This document shows, piece by piece, positions 13,187 to 21,626 of a stretch of DNA of 33,698 nt. This DNA comes from a virus. The stretch's first letter is position 1. The number at the start of each line of letters is the position of its first letter. A program made the translations under genes and the position numbers. Location of the stretch: IMG/VR virus record IMGVR_UViG_3300049491_000822, positions 1 through 33,698 of that record, one strand, 5' to 3'. The notes below the pieces were generated by a model, which worked only from the letters and a program-made list of their open reading frames with translations, did not search any database and had not been told where the DNA came from.

Positions 13187-14347
13187 CTATCGTCCGGCTC
13201 GAAGTGAACGGATCCCGGCCAGCGCGCGGCCGAGGATCTTCGCGAAAGCGGCGTCCGGCGACTCCGTCAGACTCGAATCACCGACCTGCGGTTCGACGCT
13301 CACGCCCTGCTCGGCCGACCAGGTGAGCGTTGCGGCCTGCAACACGTCGGTGACCAGCAGCGTCGGGGTGATCTGCACGGCCACCAGGTCCCCGACCTGA
13401 TAGGTGCGCCCGTACCGCACCACGTCGGTCTCTGCGGCGGTGACGGCGATCCCGGCGGCCGGCGCGGCGTCCGCGAGCGCCGCATTACCGGCCTGGTCCA
13501 GTTCGGTGGACGTCGTGGTCCCGGAAGAGTCGACGAAGATCTCCGCTTTCGTGCCCCACAGGGTCTCCGCGGACGGCTTCGTGACGGCCCGGAAGGTACG
13601 GGACGCGCCGTCACCCTGACCGCCGATGACGGCCCGGGTGCCGGTGGGGCCGACGGTGACGAACGCCCAGTCCAAGATCGTCCCGGCGGACTCGGACAGC
13701 ACGCGGGCGCTCCGATCCACCGGCTGGTAGACGTCCAGCACCAGGCCGAAGCCGACCTGCCGGACGGTAACGCCGAGGCCGCCGAGCCGCGCCAATGGGG
13801 GCAGCACGTCGGCCAGGTGGTCGAACCGTACCCGGCCCTCCACGGAGGTGCCGCGGGCCAGGTTCGTGGCCGTCGTGAGCGGCAGGGCGAGCCGGCTGGC
13901 GTTCGCCGACACGTACCCCTTGATCACCGTCTCGGCGGGGCCGGTGCGGACGTCGTGCACCGACGTCTGATTGTTGATCGCGTTCCCCGGGACCGGCCAG
14001 CCCAGGATCTGCGACAGGACCCGGTAGTCGTCCTCGACCGTGAAGGTGACCAGGCCGTCGGAGATCGGGCCCTGCGCCTCCCGCCGCCAGACCGGCCCGG
14101 TGAGCAGGGTCAGCCAGTTCGCCGGGTCCGTCCACGAGTCTCCCGGCCGGCCCGTCCAGTACTCGATCACGCAGCGGACCCCGGGAGCCATCAGGGCGGG
14201 CACCCGGTGATGCTCGATGGGCAGGACGATCGTGGCGGTGCCCTTGTCGAGGTGCCGGACGGTGACGGTGAGGCTCTGCGGGTCGCCGAGCACGAACAGC
14301 GCCGCGAACGCCTTGCTGTAACAGGTGATCCGGATCGGGGCGGGCAC
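13187..14347 (-). CDS. Tail protein of Gp37-like/tail-associated type (386 aa)
   Basis: This 386-residue protein has a start typical of actinophage Gp37-like (ReqiPepy6-type) tail proteins: IRITCYSKAFAALFVLGDPQSLTVTVRHLDKGTATIVLP, then LMAPGVRCVIEYW. The order, distal tail protein then this gene then baseplate and spike, matches the Dit-Tal layout of siphophages. It would form the hub under the distal tail protein. The GTG at 14347 is four bases after the upstream stop, with only a weak Shine-Dalgarno, suggesting coupling. Confidence 0.8.
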   Translation of the reverse strand: MPAPIRITCYSKAFAALFVLGDPQSLTVTVRHLDKGTATIVLPIEHHRVPALMAPGVRCVIEYWTGRPGDSWTDPANWLTLLTGPVWRREAQGPISDGLVTFTVEDDYRVLSQILGWPVPGNAINNQTSVHDVRTGPAETVIKGYVSANASRLALPLTTATNLARGTSVEGRVRFDHLADVLPPLARLGGLGVTVRQVGFGLVLDVYQPVDRSARVLSESAGTILDWAFVTVGPTGTRAVIGGQGDGASRTFRAVTKPSAETLWGTKAEIFVDSSGTTTSTELDQAGNAALADAAPAAGIAVTAAETDVVRYGRTYQVGDLVAVQITPTLLVTDVLQAATLTWSAEQGVSVEPQVGDSSLTESPDAAFAKILGRALAGIRSLRAGR

Positions 14348-14350
14348 GGC

Positions 14351-15271
14351 CTACCAGGCCCGGTAGTGCAGCGGCGTGAACGACAGGCCGGCCCGCGTGC
14401 CGGCGCCCGTCCCGGTCAGGGTGATCGCCGCGGGCACCCCGACGGCAGGCGGGACGGGCAGCGGCGCCCAGATGACCGAGGCGGAGATGTCGGCGCCCAG
14501 GTCCGTCGTCGCGGTCATCCGGTCCGGGCGGGTATCGATGACGACGGACGCACCCCCGGCCACCGCGGCGCCCAACGCGACGTGACCGCCGCCGATGCCG
14601 AGGTCTGCGGTGCTGCACGGGCCGGTGACCGTCCAGATCGGCCACGCCTCCACATCGCCCGGGTTGTCGATCGTCGCGGTGTCGACGGTGTTGCCCGGCG
14701 AGATGGTGACCACGCCGCCCGCGCCGGAGAACCACGGCGACGTGCTAGCGGTCTCCCAGGTGCGGGCGACCGCCTCGCCCTCCCAATATGGCTGCTCGGC
14801 GACCAAGGTGAGGCCGTAGACGTACCAGCCGGCCACCGACGGGTCGACGTCGAAACTCGGGTCGCCGTCCTCGACGTAGCGCAGCGACAGGCGGCGGCGT
14901 TGTCCGTCCGGCGTGCCGATCGACCAGACACCCAAGCCGTCGGGTCGCAGGCCCCGCCACCACGCCCGGTCCCGGGCCAGCCACTCATCGGAGGTGTCGC
15001 CCCAGACGAACAGCGGCCAGAACGCCTCCCGCTCGGCCACCCGATGACCCCGCCAACGGCTCCCCGGCAAGGCGGGGGCCTGCGTGTTGTACCGGGTGAT
15101 CGGCGGCATCCCGAGACCCCGGACGCCCCCCTGGTGCAGGATCACGCCGTCGTCGGGGGAGTTCAGATCCCATGTCCGGCCGGTGACGTCCGTCCAGAGG
15201 ACTTCCAGGCCCGCCCACTGCTCGGCGGTGTCGACGGGCGGTTCGGTCCCGGGACTAGCGAGAATCGGCAT
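14351..15271 (-). CDS. Distal tail protein (Dit-like), 306 aa
   Basis: In this protein, an N-terminal LEVLWTDVTGRTWDLNSPDDGVIL strand pattern leads to a Trp-rich middle (RYNTQAPALPGSRWRGHRV, WLARDRAWWRGLRPDGLGVW). A beta-sandwich half follows (WPIWTVTGPCSTADLGIGGG). This layout resembles actinophage distal tail proteins that join the tail tube to the tip. It directly follows the tape measure gene: the TMP stop (15274-15276) is 2 bp before ATG 15271. Family assignment is by pattern and gene order. Confidence 0.8.
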   Translation of the reverse strand: MPILASPGTEPPVDTAEQWAGLEVLWTDVTGRTWDLNSPDDGVILHQGGVRGLGMPPITRYNTQAPALPGSRWRGHRVAEREAFWPLFVWGDTSDEWLARDRAWWRGLRPDGLGVWSIGTPDGQRRRLSLRYVEDGDPSFDVDPSVAGWYVYGLTLVAEQPYWEGEAVARTWETASTSPWFSGAGGVVTISPGNTVDTATIDNPGDVEAWPIWTVTGPCSTADLGIGGGHVALGAAVAGGASVVIDTRPDRMTATTDLGADISASVIWAPLPVPPAVGVPAAITLTGTGAGTRAGLSFTPLHYRAW

Positions 15272-15273
15272 CG

Positions 15274-18200
15274 CTACACCGCCAGGGCGAGGTTGTGGAC
15301 GGCGATCGCGTCGCGCTTCCGCTTGTCGATCTGTCGGGCCAGCTCGGCCGGGTCGTAGCCGACGTTCCCGTTGATGACCACCTGCGACCCTCCACCCACC
15401 TGGTCGGCCCCCGGCGCTGCGAAGTCGACGCCGCGGGGGCGAGGCAGGCGGACCATCCCGGCGATCGCGGCGTCCAGGTTGCGCTGCTCGGCGCTCACCC
15501 CGTCGATGACGCCGCGGGGAATCCAGCGGCCCACCTCGTCGGCGGCCAACTTCGACGGCGAGCCGATCTTGAGCGCCTTCCGCAATTCGGCGATCAGCTG
15601 GCGGGCCACCCGCTTCGCGGCCTTCGCGAGCACGGAGGCCTGTGACTCGAAGCCCTTCACGAGGCCGCGCGCCGTGTCCACGCCGCCCTGATACAGCGCG
15701 CTGGCGCCGAGCCGGCCGACGCTGCCGGCGGCTTTCGCGAGCTGTCCGGCGAGGTCGTTGACGGTGCGGATCGCACCCTTCCCGCCGGTCAGGAGGGACT
15801 GTGCGGTCGCCGACCCGGCATCCACCCCGGCTTCGATGATCTGTTGGAGGCTCTGCTTGTTGAGGCCCGCCGCGCGCAGTGCTTTCAGCTGGGCGGCGAA
15901 TGCTCGGGTGTTCTTCACCTGGGCGCGGAGCCGGTTCGCGATCGTCGCGGCGTCCGCGTCGGTCTGGCCGGTGATGTTCCCGGCGGAGAGGATCCCGGAG
16001 GCCACCGACTTCGCGAAGTCGTCACGAAGTTTCACCGCGGCTTCCAGCTTGTCGCGGGCCGCCTTCAACTTCTCGGCGAGCGCGGCGCGCTGAGCGGCGA
16101 GACCTTTCAAGGCTGCCACTTCATTGCGGGCGGCTTTCGCGATGGGGCGGGACACGTTGGAAGCGATCCGCTCGGCGGCGGCTTTCACCTGGGCGACACT
16201 GCCGAGCAGACCGTCACGGAGACCGTCGCCGACCCAACGACCGAATCTCGCCATCAACTTCGACGGGGACCCGATCTGCAACAGCTTCTGGATCGGGCCG
16301 GGAATGTTGTTCGCCAAGGCTTTCGCGGCGGCGACCACGCGCCCGGCGGAGCTCTTGATGCCGTTGACGAATCCGTCGACCACGGACCGACCGGCGGCCA
16401 ACAGGAGATTCTTCAAGCCGGACAACGCGGACTTGATCTTCCCGGGGATCGCCTTCACGGCGTTCAGGACGGCGGACGCACCCTTAACGACGATGTTCTT
16501 GATCGCCGTCCAGGCGGCCGAGATGATCGACTTGACGCCGTTCCACGCCGCGGACGACGCCGACCGGATCCCCCCGCCGAGCGTCGTAAACAGGGCACGG
16601 ATGATCCGGAATCCGAGACGGAGGATCTTGAGAATCCCGACGTTCAGGAAAACCTGAATGATCCCCTTGATTGCCGTCCAGGCGCCGGAGACGATCTGCT
16701 TTGCACCCTTCCACAGTCGCGACCAGTCCCCGGAGAACAGTCCGGCGAACACGTTCAAGATCCCGGCGATGATGACGAGGGCGCCCTTGATGACATTCAC
16801 GGCGCCCTTGAGCGCCCCGACGACGGCGCCACCGATGAACTTCACGATGAAATTCGCGACCGGGGTGATGGCGGGCAGGAAAGCCGCGAACGCGGGCGCC
16901 ACCTGCGTGGAGATGATCGTGCCGATCTGCGACAGGGCCGGACCGATCACGGAAAGGATCTGCCGCCCGAGCTCCTTCAACGTCGGCAGCACCGCTGCGA
17001 CGAAATTTGATATCGCGGGAGCGACGATCGCGAACGCCGTCTGAATGGACCCGGCGAAACTCGACAGCCCCGCCGTCACCCCCGAGAAGGCGTCGCCGAG
17101 GCCACTCTTGCCGGTGAACAGGTCGGTGATGGCCTGTGCGAACGGCCGGACCGCCGTCAATGCGGTCGTGATCGCCCTACCGATCGCACCGAACACCACC
17201 GATGCCGCCGGAGCGATGTCGTTGAGGAAGGTGAACAGGCTCTTGAGGACGTTGAACAGGCCCGACGTGAACGCAATCACCGTCTTCACACTGTTACTGA
17301 TCGTCTTCGTCAGATCACCGGACTTCGTGCCCTCCTTCACCCACGCGGCGAAACGGGTCGCGGCATTCCCGAGCGACGTCGTCAGAATCGTCAGGCCCGG
17401 CAATGCCGCATTCGTTAGACCGAGAAGGCCCTTCACGAACGGCACCAGCGCGTTACCGAGCGGGGTGAGTGCCGTCTTCAACCCCGCAAACAGGTCGCGG
17501 ACCAGCTTCAGCCCGGCGGAGGATGATGCGAACTTGAGAAGCCCCTTCAACACGTCATTGACCAGCGACCCGATGCCCGTCAACCCCGTCTTGAGGACGG
17601 GAACCAGTTTCGTCGCCAACTCCGACGCGAGCGGACGGATACCGGCCGTGACCACCTTCGTGATCGGGGCCTGCAATTTCTTCACCGAATCCGTGAAAGG
17701 ATCGAAAGCCTTCTTCAGGCCCTTTGCGGAGATCGCGATCACACCGACCGCGGCGCCCACCCCGAACAACAACGGCAGCATCGTCACCGCGGACGCCAGC
17801 ATCGCCGCCAACCCCCCGGCGGCCAACAGGATCGGCGGACCCCACGTGATCAGCTTCGCGCCGACGTTCGCCACCGATACCGACAGCTGCCCGGAGATCG
17901 TCGTCAACGCCGACCCGGCATCAGTGGCCCGCTTCAACCCGCCCGCTGCGAGCGCGGACGCGACACCGATCTTCGAGACGTCCACGTCGACTTCGATCGT
18001 CGGGTGCGCGGCCTTCGCCAACGCCTCGATCTCGGCGACCTGGGCGAGCACCTGCTGACGGAACGCCGTCGCGTTCTCCACCCCTACCGGCACGCCGATG
18101 GACAGCGCCGCCTCCAGGCCCGCGACCTGCCGGGTCAGGTCCTGGCGGAGCTTCTCGCCGTCCGCGGTGACCGGGATGTCAACTTCGACCTGCCGGGCCA

Positions 18201-18468
18201 ACTTCCGGACATCCGAACGGATCCGGCGCGCGAAGTCGTCGGCGTCCGGCGCCACCGGCAACGTGACCGGCGCCTGCCGCTCCGTCTGCCGGCGCACCCG
18301 CTCCACGTCACCGGCGATGCCATCGACGTTGAGCACCGTCGGGATCTCAACCCGGAGCGTCCGCTCCACCCGCTGCAGATACCGCAACAGGCTCCGACCG
18401 AATGCGCTGGTGTCCGGCAACACCCGGACCGAGGCCCGCCCCGCCTCCACCCCCCCGGGACCGGCCAC
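15274..18468 (-). CDS. Tape measure protein (1064 aa)
   Basis: This is the longest gene of the tail region. Its length sets tail length; by the usual 1.5 angstrom per residue rule, about 1060 residues would give a tail of roughly 150-160 nm. It is mainly helical, with an Arg/Val-rich N-terminal third, hydrophobic segments around 190-245 (GPPILLAAGGLAAMLASAVTML...) and long Ala/Lys-rich helices. The C-terminal GSPSKL motif is present twice (LLQIGSPSKLMARFGRWVGDGL and ALKIGSPSKLAADEVGRWI), as in many actinophage tape measures. I see no lysozyme or peptidase domain. Start GTG 18468 has a strong AGGAGGTG Shine-Dalgarno. It follows the frameshifted chaperone pair directly. Confidence 0.95.
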   Translation of the reverse strand: MAGPGGVEAGRASVRVLPDTSAFGRSLLRYLQRVERTLRVEIPTVLNVDGIAGDVERVRRQTERQAPVTLPVAPDADDFARRIRSDVRKLARQVEVDIPVTADGEKLRQDLTRQVAGLEAALSIGVPVGVENATAFRQQVLAQVAEIEALAKAAHPTIEVDVDVSKIGVASALAAGGLKRATDAGSALTTISGQLSVSVANVGAKLITWGPPILLAAGGLAAMLASAVTMLPLLFGVGAAVGVIAISAKGLKKAFDPFTDSVKKLQAPITKVVTAGIRPLASELATKLVPVLKTGLTGIGSLVNDVLKGLLKFASSSAGLKLVRDLFAGLKTALTPLGNALVPFVKGLLGLTNAALPGLTILTTSLGNAATRFAAWVKEGTKSGDLTKTISNSVKTVIAFTSGLFNVLKSLFTFLNDIAPAASVVFGAIGRAITTALTAVRPFAQAITDLFTGKSGLGDAFSGVTAGLSSFAGSIQTAFAIVAPAISNFVAAVLPTLKELGRQILSVIGPALSQIGTIISTQVAPAFAAFLPAITPVANFIVKFIGGAVVGALKGAVNVIKGALVIIAGILNVFAGLFSGDWSRLWKGAKQIVSGAWTAIKGIIQVFLNVGILKILRLGFRIIRALFTTLGGGIRSASSAAWNGVKSIISAAWTAIKNIVVKGASAVLNAVKAIPGKIKSALSGLKNLLLAAGRSVVDGFVNGIKSSAGRVVAAAKALANNIPGPIQKLLQIGSPSKLMARFGRWVGDGLRDGLLGSVAQVKAAAERIASNVSRPIAKAARNEVAALKGLAAQRAALAEKLKAARDKLEAAVKLRDDFAKSVASGILSAGNITGQTDADAATIANRLRAQVKNTRAFAAQLKALRAAGLNKQSLQQIIEAGVDAGSATAQSLLTGGKGAIRTVNDLAGQLAKAAGSVGRLGASALYQGGVDTARGLVKGFESQASVLAKAAKRVARQLIAELRKALKIGSPSKLAADEVGRWIPRGVIDGVSAEQRNLDAAIAGMVRLPRPRGVDFAAPGADQVGGGSQVVINGNVGYDPAELARQIDKRKRDAIAVHNLALAV

Positions 18469-18471
18469 AGA

Positions 18472-18888
18472 TCACACCTCCTGGGCTGCGCGGGGACGTT
18501 GACGGACCTGCCGGGCCGAGGGCCTCGGATACGTGGGTGGCTTCTTCTTGCTCCCGGCCATCGCCGCGGTCACCGCGAGATCCCAGGAGTCGACCGCGAT
18601 GGTGCGGTCCTGGCCCCACCCCAGCCACGGCCGGCCACCCCGGACGGACGCCGCGAATGCGCCGTCGTCCGGCAGCCACGCCAGCCAACGCAACACTTTC
18701 CGCGGATGCAGCCGCCCCCGGTAGACGTCCAGGAGGTCAGCGCCGTAGAACCGTTGCAGGTCCGCTTCGATGGCCCCGCCGTGCTCGTCGATCAGCTCGG
18801 CGAGGCTGACGCTTCCCCCAGCGGCGAAACCTGCTGGTACCAGGTCCAGCCCTGCTGGAGGTCGGCGTCCGAGGCGGCCAGGCACCAT
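18472..18888 (-). CDS. Tail assembly chaperone, frameshift-expressed C-terminal part (gpT-like)
   Basis: This frame overlaps the end of the preceding gene by 97 bp and lies in the -1 frame relative to it. Its useful part begins near the slip site at 18815-18819 and runs LAELIDEHGGAIEADLQRFYGADLLDVYRGRLHPRKVLRWLAWLPDDG. It ends in a basic Pro/Arg-rich tail. An ATG at 18888 exists but lacks a Shine-Dalgarno, so expression as a gpG-T fusion is more likely than independent initiation. This is the usual siphophage arrangement just before the tape measure. The fused protein would coat the tape measure during tail assembly. The boundaries given are those of the open frame. Confidence 0.75.
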   Translation of the reverse strand: MVPGRLGRRPPAGLDLVPAGFAAGGSVSLAELIDEHGGAIEADLQRFYGADLLDVYRGRLHPRKVLRWLAWLPDDGAFAASVRGGRPWLGWGQDRTIAVDSWDLAVTAAMAGSKKKPPTYPRPSARQVRQRPRAAQEV

Positions 18889-19361
18889 GCGGTCATCGCC
18901 TCGGCGTCGACCGCGACGGCCAGGAGGATCTCCTCCATGTCGCCGAGGATGTCCATCATGTCCGCGGCAGCCAGGAACGTGGACCCGTCCGAACGCCCCA
19001 GAGCGGCGAGCGCAGCGGCCGAGTCGACCTCCTCATCGCCCGTCGGAGCGCTCAACGCCTCCGGCTTGATCGTGGACACCCGGGTGAGCAGCCGCTCGAA
19101 GATCCGGAACACGTCGGCGCGCCGGGCCCGGGGCATCGCCGTGATCGGCCGGCAGTCGGGGAATGCGGCGGGGCGCTCCACCGGGGCCGCCTCGGCGGCC
19201 AAGTCCTCCGACGTCGGGCCCGTCGCGACGGCCTCCGTGGCCTTCAATGCCGCTGCGGATGCGGCGCGGGCCCGGCTCGCCGGAGCCGTCTTGCGGGGCG
19301 GCGCTGTGGCCTTCTTGGCGGGCTGATGGTCCTGCGGTGCCCGGGGCGTGCGGGTGGCCAT
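18792..19361 (-). CDS. Tail assembly chaperone (gpG-like)
   Basis: This 189-residue protein has a basic, Ala/Pro/Lys-rich N terminus (1-35) and a helical body ending SDADLQQGWTWYQQVSPLGEASASPS. The zero-frame stop (18792-18794) is about 8 codons after the candidate slip site CTGGGGGAAGC. Start ATG 19361 has AGGAAGG upstream. Position between tail tube and tape measure, size and -1-frame partner all match the lambda G/GT system. Evidence for the family is positional and structural rather than a strong motif. Confidence 0.8.
   Translation of the reverse strand: MATRTPRAPQDHQPAKKATAPPRKTAPASRARAASAAALKATEAVATGPTSEDLAAEAAPVERPAAFPDCRPITAMPRARRADVFRIFERLLTRVSTIKPEALSAPTGDEEVDSAAALAALGRSDGSTFLAAADMMDILGDMEEILLAVAVDAEAMTAWCLAASDADLQQGWTWYQQVSPLGEASASPS
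18815..18819 (-). promoter_or_regulatory. Candidate -1 frameshift slip site (five G run)
   Basis: On the minus strand the zero frame reads CTG GGG GAA GCG. The five G residues let the P-site glycine tRNA re-pair one base back on GGG. The A-site codon does not fit a classical X XXY YYZ heptamer. The downstream -1 frame continues for over 110 codons to 18472, while the zero frame stops within about 8 codons. The frame relation is certain; the exact slip point is inferred. Confidence 0.55.
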
Positions 19362-19440
19362 GTGCGGGGGCCTTCCTGGCGACGAACGGAGTGTGCGGGG
19401 GCCTGTCCGACCGCCCGTCCCGGTCCCGCACGGTCCCGCA
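19361..19440. repeat. Short direct repeats in the spacer upstream of the tail chaperone
   Basis: TGTGCGGGGGCCT occurs at 19361-19373 and 19392-19404. CGGTCCCGCA is tandem at 19421-19440. The first motif's core (TGTGCGGGGG) recurs in the spacer at 10130-10139. Apart from these repeats, the 103-bp spacer between tail tube and chaperone shows no gene. Confidence 0.5.
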
Positions 19441-19464
19441 CGGCCCGGGGCGGGCGGCGGTCTG

Positions 19465-20043
19465 CTATGGGGCCAACTTGGTGTTGATCCACACGCCGAG
19501 GGGCTGGCCGGCCGCCTTCAACAGGGTGAGGCGCAGCGGCACCGTCATGAACTCGCCGGTCTCCACCTCCAGCGAATCCGACCGGTACAGGCTCATCTTC
19601 GGCGCGAAGAACGCCAGCGGGGTCGTCCCGTCGACCATCACGATGGTGACGGCCTTCTCCAGTGGGGCCGGGTTGTCCGGCTGGATCCACCGACCCGACG
19701 CCGCCGCACCGGGGGTGCCGCCGCCGAAGTAGTAGCCGAGCACCGCCGGGTCGAGGATCTGAAGACTCTTGATGTCCCAGAAGTCGGTGGGCTTCTCGGT
19801 GATCACGGTGCGCAGCGGCTTGGACTGCCAGGAGTTCTTCGTCTCCGTGTCCCCGCCGTCCTGGCCGGGCGTCGGGAGGTCGTCCTCCGATGTGTGACCG
19901 AGGTTCGTCCACCCGGACGGCACGGTGCCGGCGGACACGAACGTGGCCAGCTGGGCGAGGGTCGGCTCCACGGCGGTCCCGACGACGCCCGTCCAGATGG
20001 ACCCGGTCCCGGGGATGAGTACAGCGTTGTCGTCCTGGGCCAC
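19465..20043 (-). CDS. Major tail tube protein
   Basis: This 192-residue protein begins AQDDNAVLIPGTGSIWTGVVGTAVEPTLAQLATF. A beta-rich core follows (GWTNLGHTSEDD, RTVITEKPTDFWDIKSLQILDPAVLGYYFGGG), ending in MTVPLRLTLLKAAGQPLGVW. This is the character of actinophage major tail tube subunits: an opening that states insertion of a ring with Gly/Thr turns and a repeated beta-sandwich. GTG 20043 has GGAGGAG upstream. Position between tail terminator and chaperones is canonical. The tube polymerises around the tape measure. Confidence 0.85.
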   Translation of the reverse strand: MAQDDNAVLIPGTGSIWTGVVGTAVEPTLAQLATFVSAGTVPSGWTNLGHTSEDDLPTPGQDGGDTETKNSWQSKPLRTVITEKPTDFWDIKSLQILDPAVLGYYFGGGTPGAAASGRWIQPDNPAPLEKAVTIVMVDGTTPLAFFAPKMSLYRSDSLEVETGEFMTVPLRLTLLKAAGQPLGVWINTKLAP

Positions 20044-20116
20044 GAGGGGCTCCTCCAGTCAGGTCATGCGGAAACACCGGACCGGAAGAGTTCCGGACCG
20101 GGTCGAGAGGATCGGA

Positions 20117-20524
20117 TCAGGGGCGAAGGGTGAGATTCAGGGTCGCCACGTACCGGCGCAGCGCGTCCGGCTGGCCCGGCTCGTGGATCTCGGACGGCGG
20201 ACTCACCGCACCGATCGTGGTGATCGCGCCGTGCGCGGTCACCGTGTGCGCCCGCCACGCCGCGACCAACGCGCCGAGAGCCTGCGAACACAGCAGCTGC
20301 GCGGCGTGCCGGGTCGCGGCGTACGCGTCGACCTGCACGGGCCGGTCCGTCACCGTGTCCCGGTGCGGCCCGATGACCCGCCCGCCCGGCACCGACCGGG
20401 CCACCACGTACGGCAATATCCCCAGCAGCCGTGCCGGGTTCTCACTACCCACCTGCACGGGCGCCAGGGCGGGCCGCAGGACGTCCAGGAGCAGCGGTTC
20501 GACGTCCCGGACCAGGCCGGCCAT
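20117..20524 (-). CDS. Tail terminator-type protein
   Basis: This 135-residue protein has an alpha/beta layout: an N-terminal helix (AGLVRDVEPLLLDVLRPAL), strand pairs (VVARSVPGGRVIGP, RPVQVDAYAAT), a helix (HAAQLLCSQALGALVAAW) and a final strand (RRYVATLNLTLRP). This matches the gpU/tail-terminator fold and gene position between the HK97 gp10-like gene and the tail tube. It would cap the tube and join it to the head. ATG 20524 overlaps the upstream stop. Confidence 0.7.
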   Translation of the reverse strand: MAGLVRDVEPLLLDVLRPALAPVQVGSENPARLLGILPYVVARSVPGGRVIGPHRDTVTDRPVQVDAYAATRHAAQLLCSQALGALVAAWRAHTVTAHGAITTIGAVSPPSEIHEPGQPDALRRYVATLNLTLRP

Positions 20525-20817
20525 CAGATCGCCCCCCGCAGGATCGACAGGGGCTCCGCGGCGCCCACCTCGACCCCGTCGTCCCGGGTGTAGGCGGACC
20601 GGCCGAACTCGATGGACAGGGCCGCGTCGTCCACCAGCTCGATGACGTAGTCGGTGTCCTCGCGGTGCGCCTCGATCCGGGCCGCACCGGTGCGGCGGTG
20701 CCCTGCGAGCCGGGCCCGGGCTCGCGCCTCGACGGCCCGGCCGACGGCGAGCACGGCGCGCTTCACCTCAGGCGCGTGGGCGATCGCCCTGTCCAGATTC
20801 TTCGCGACGTCCGCCAT
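20524..20817 (-). CDS. HK97 gp10-like tail-completion/connector protein (97 aa)
   Basis: ATG 20817 overlaps the upstream stop. The short Arg/Ala-rich helical protein carries the pattern AVEARARARLAGHRRTGAARIEAHREDTDYVIELVDDAALSIEFGRS, close to the gp10 family signature in which a basic helix leads to RTGxL and then a strand ending in EFGT. It is shorter than typical members, so the C-terminal part is trimmed. It functions in joining tail to connector. Confidence 0.7.
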   Translation of the reverse strand: MADVAKNLDRAIAHAPEVKRAVLAVGRAVEARARARLAGHRRTGAARIEAHREDTDYVIELVDDAALSIEFGRSAYTRDDGVEVGAAEPLSILRGAI

Positions 20818-21146
20818 CAGGTTGACTCCGGGAGCCTGGCGCGGATCAGCATCGTGTCGTTGCCCGCCGGGCCGCCGGAGCGGCGCTGCGGCTCCCCCAC
20901 GACATCCCAGTCCCGCCCCTGCCACCGGACCCGGCCGAACGCCCCGACCGGCAGGGCGGCGGCATACACCCGGTACAGGGTGGTGAAGCCTTGGCCGAGC
21001 TGCGCGGATTCCGTCGCACTCACCGGCTGCACCGAACACCGCACGGTGACACCGACGTCACCCGGGACGATCACCGGGTTGCCGTCGCCGTCGGTGCCTG
21101 CGACCTCCGGCCAGACGGTGATGCCGTCGGCGTCGATCAGCCCCAC
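20817..21146 (-). CDS. Head-tail stopper-like protein (109 aa)
   Basis: This is a short beta-rich protein: MGLIDADGITVWPEVAGTDGDGNPVIVPGDVGVTVRCSVQPVSATES, then FGRVRWQGRDWDVVGEPQRRSGG. The RVRWQGRDWDVVGEP segment resembles head-closure/stopper proteins (SPP1 gp16/HK97 gp9 class). Order after the adaptor fits. Start GTG 21146 lies inside the end of the preceding gene (10-bp overlap). Confidence 0.7.
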   Translation of the reverse strand: MGLIDADGITVWPEVAGTDGDGNPVIVPGDVGVTVRCSVQPVSATESAQLGQGFTTLYRVYAAALPVGAFGRVRWQGRDWDVVGEPQRRSGGPAGNDTMLIRARLPEST

Positions 21147-21550
21147 GGCGCGTCCGGGGTCCGGTCATAGCCCCCCGGCGGGAGCCCGACCGGGATCGAC
21201 CCGACCCCCGTCGGGCGCTTCAACCCCAGGTCGGCGAGGTCGCCGCGGGTGAAGCCGAGCTGCCCGGGGACGGCCTCGCTGGTGCCGTAGTAGTAGCCAC
21301 GCTCGCCCACGTGCTCACCGCGGTAGCCCTGCGGGTTGTCGAGCACCCGAATGATCGAGCGACAGATGACGATCCTCAGCATCGGCGCGGTCGTGGTGCC
21401 CGCGGCGAGACGGTCGGCCAAGTCGGGAACCCGCCCGCCGAGGATGGCGTGCGCGTCGTCCAGCAAAGTCGCCGCCCGCAGCGACGAATCCTCCGGCAGG
21501 CTGCCGTGCCAGCGGTCGGCGACGTCGTGCACGGTCGCGTACGGCGGCAC
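21137..21550 (-). CDS. Head-tail adaptor protein (137 aa)
   Basis: This helical protein opens MPPYATVHDVADRWHGSLPEDSSLRAATLLDDAHAILGGRVPDLADRL. It continues with PMLRIVICRSIIRVLDNPQGYRGEHVGERGYYYG, the common layout of SPP1 gp15/HK97 gp6 adaptors in actinophages: short helices then a conserved arm with YG-rich tail. Start GTG 21550 has GGGAGGTGAGCC upstream. It is the first gene after the large hairpin at 21575-21620. Confidence 0.8.
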   Translation of the reverse strand: MPPYATVHDVADRWHGSLPEDSSLRAATLLDDAHAILGGRVPDLADRLAAGTTTAPMLRIVICRSIIRVLDNPQGYRGEHVGERGYYYGTSEAVPGQLGFTRGDLADLGLKRPTGVGSIPVGLPPGGYDRTPDAPWG

Positions 21551-21574
21551 GGCTCACCTCCCGGCATGGTGGGG

Positions 21575-21620
21575 CTTTCCGGCCGGACCGGCCCTCAGGA
21601 AGGGCGGTCCGGCCGGAAAG
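21575..21620 (-). terminator. Strong hairpin between head and connector genes
   Basis: CTTTCCGGCCGGACCG (21575-21590) pairs perfectly with CGGTCCGGCCGGAAAG (21605-21620). An inner CCCT/AGGG pair surrounds a 5-nt loop CAGGA, with one bulged G. The total is about 20 bp. There is no U-tract. It stands in the 76-bp spacer between the 111-aa gene and the adaptor, so it may partly terminate, stabilise the 3' end of the abundant head mRNA, or be a processing site. Confidence 0.65.
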
Positions 21621-21626
21621 GTGCTG

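Noticed and set aside
17045-18058. 337-codon plus-strand frame opposite the tape measure gene
   Set aside because: Antisense to a strongly supported tape measure with strict codon bias; no family features.
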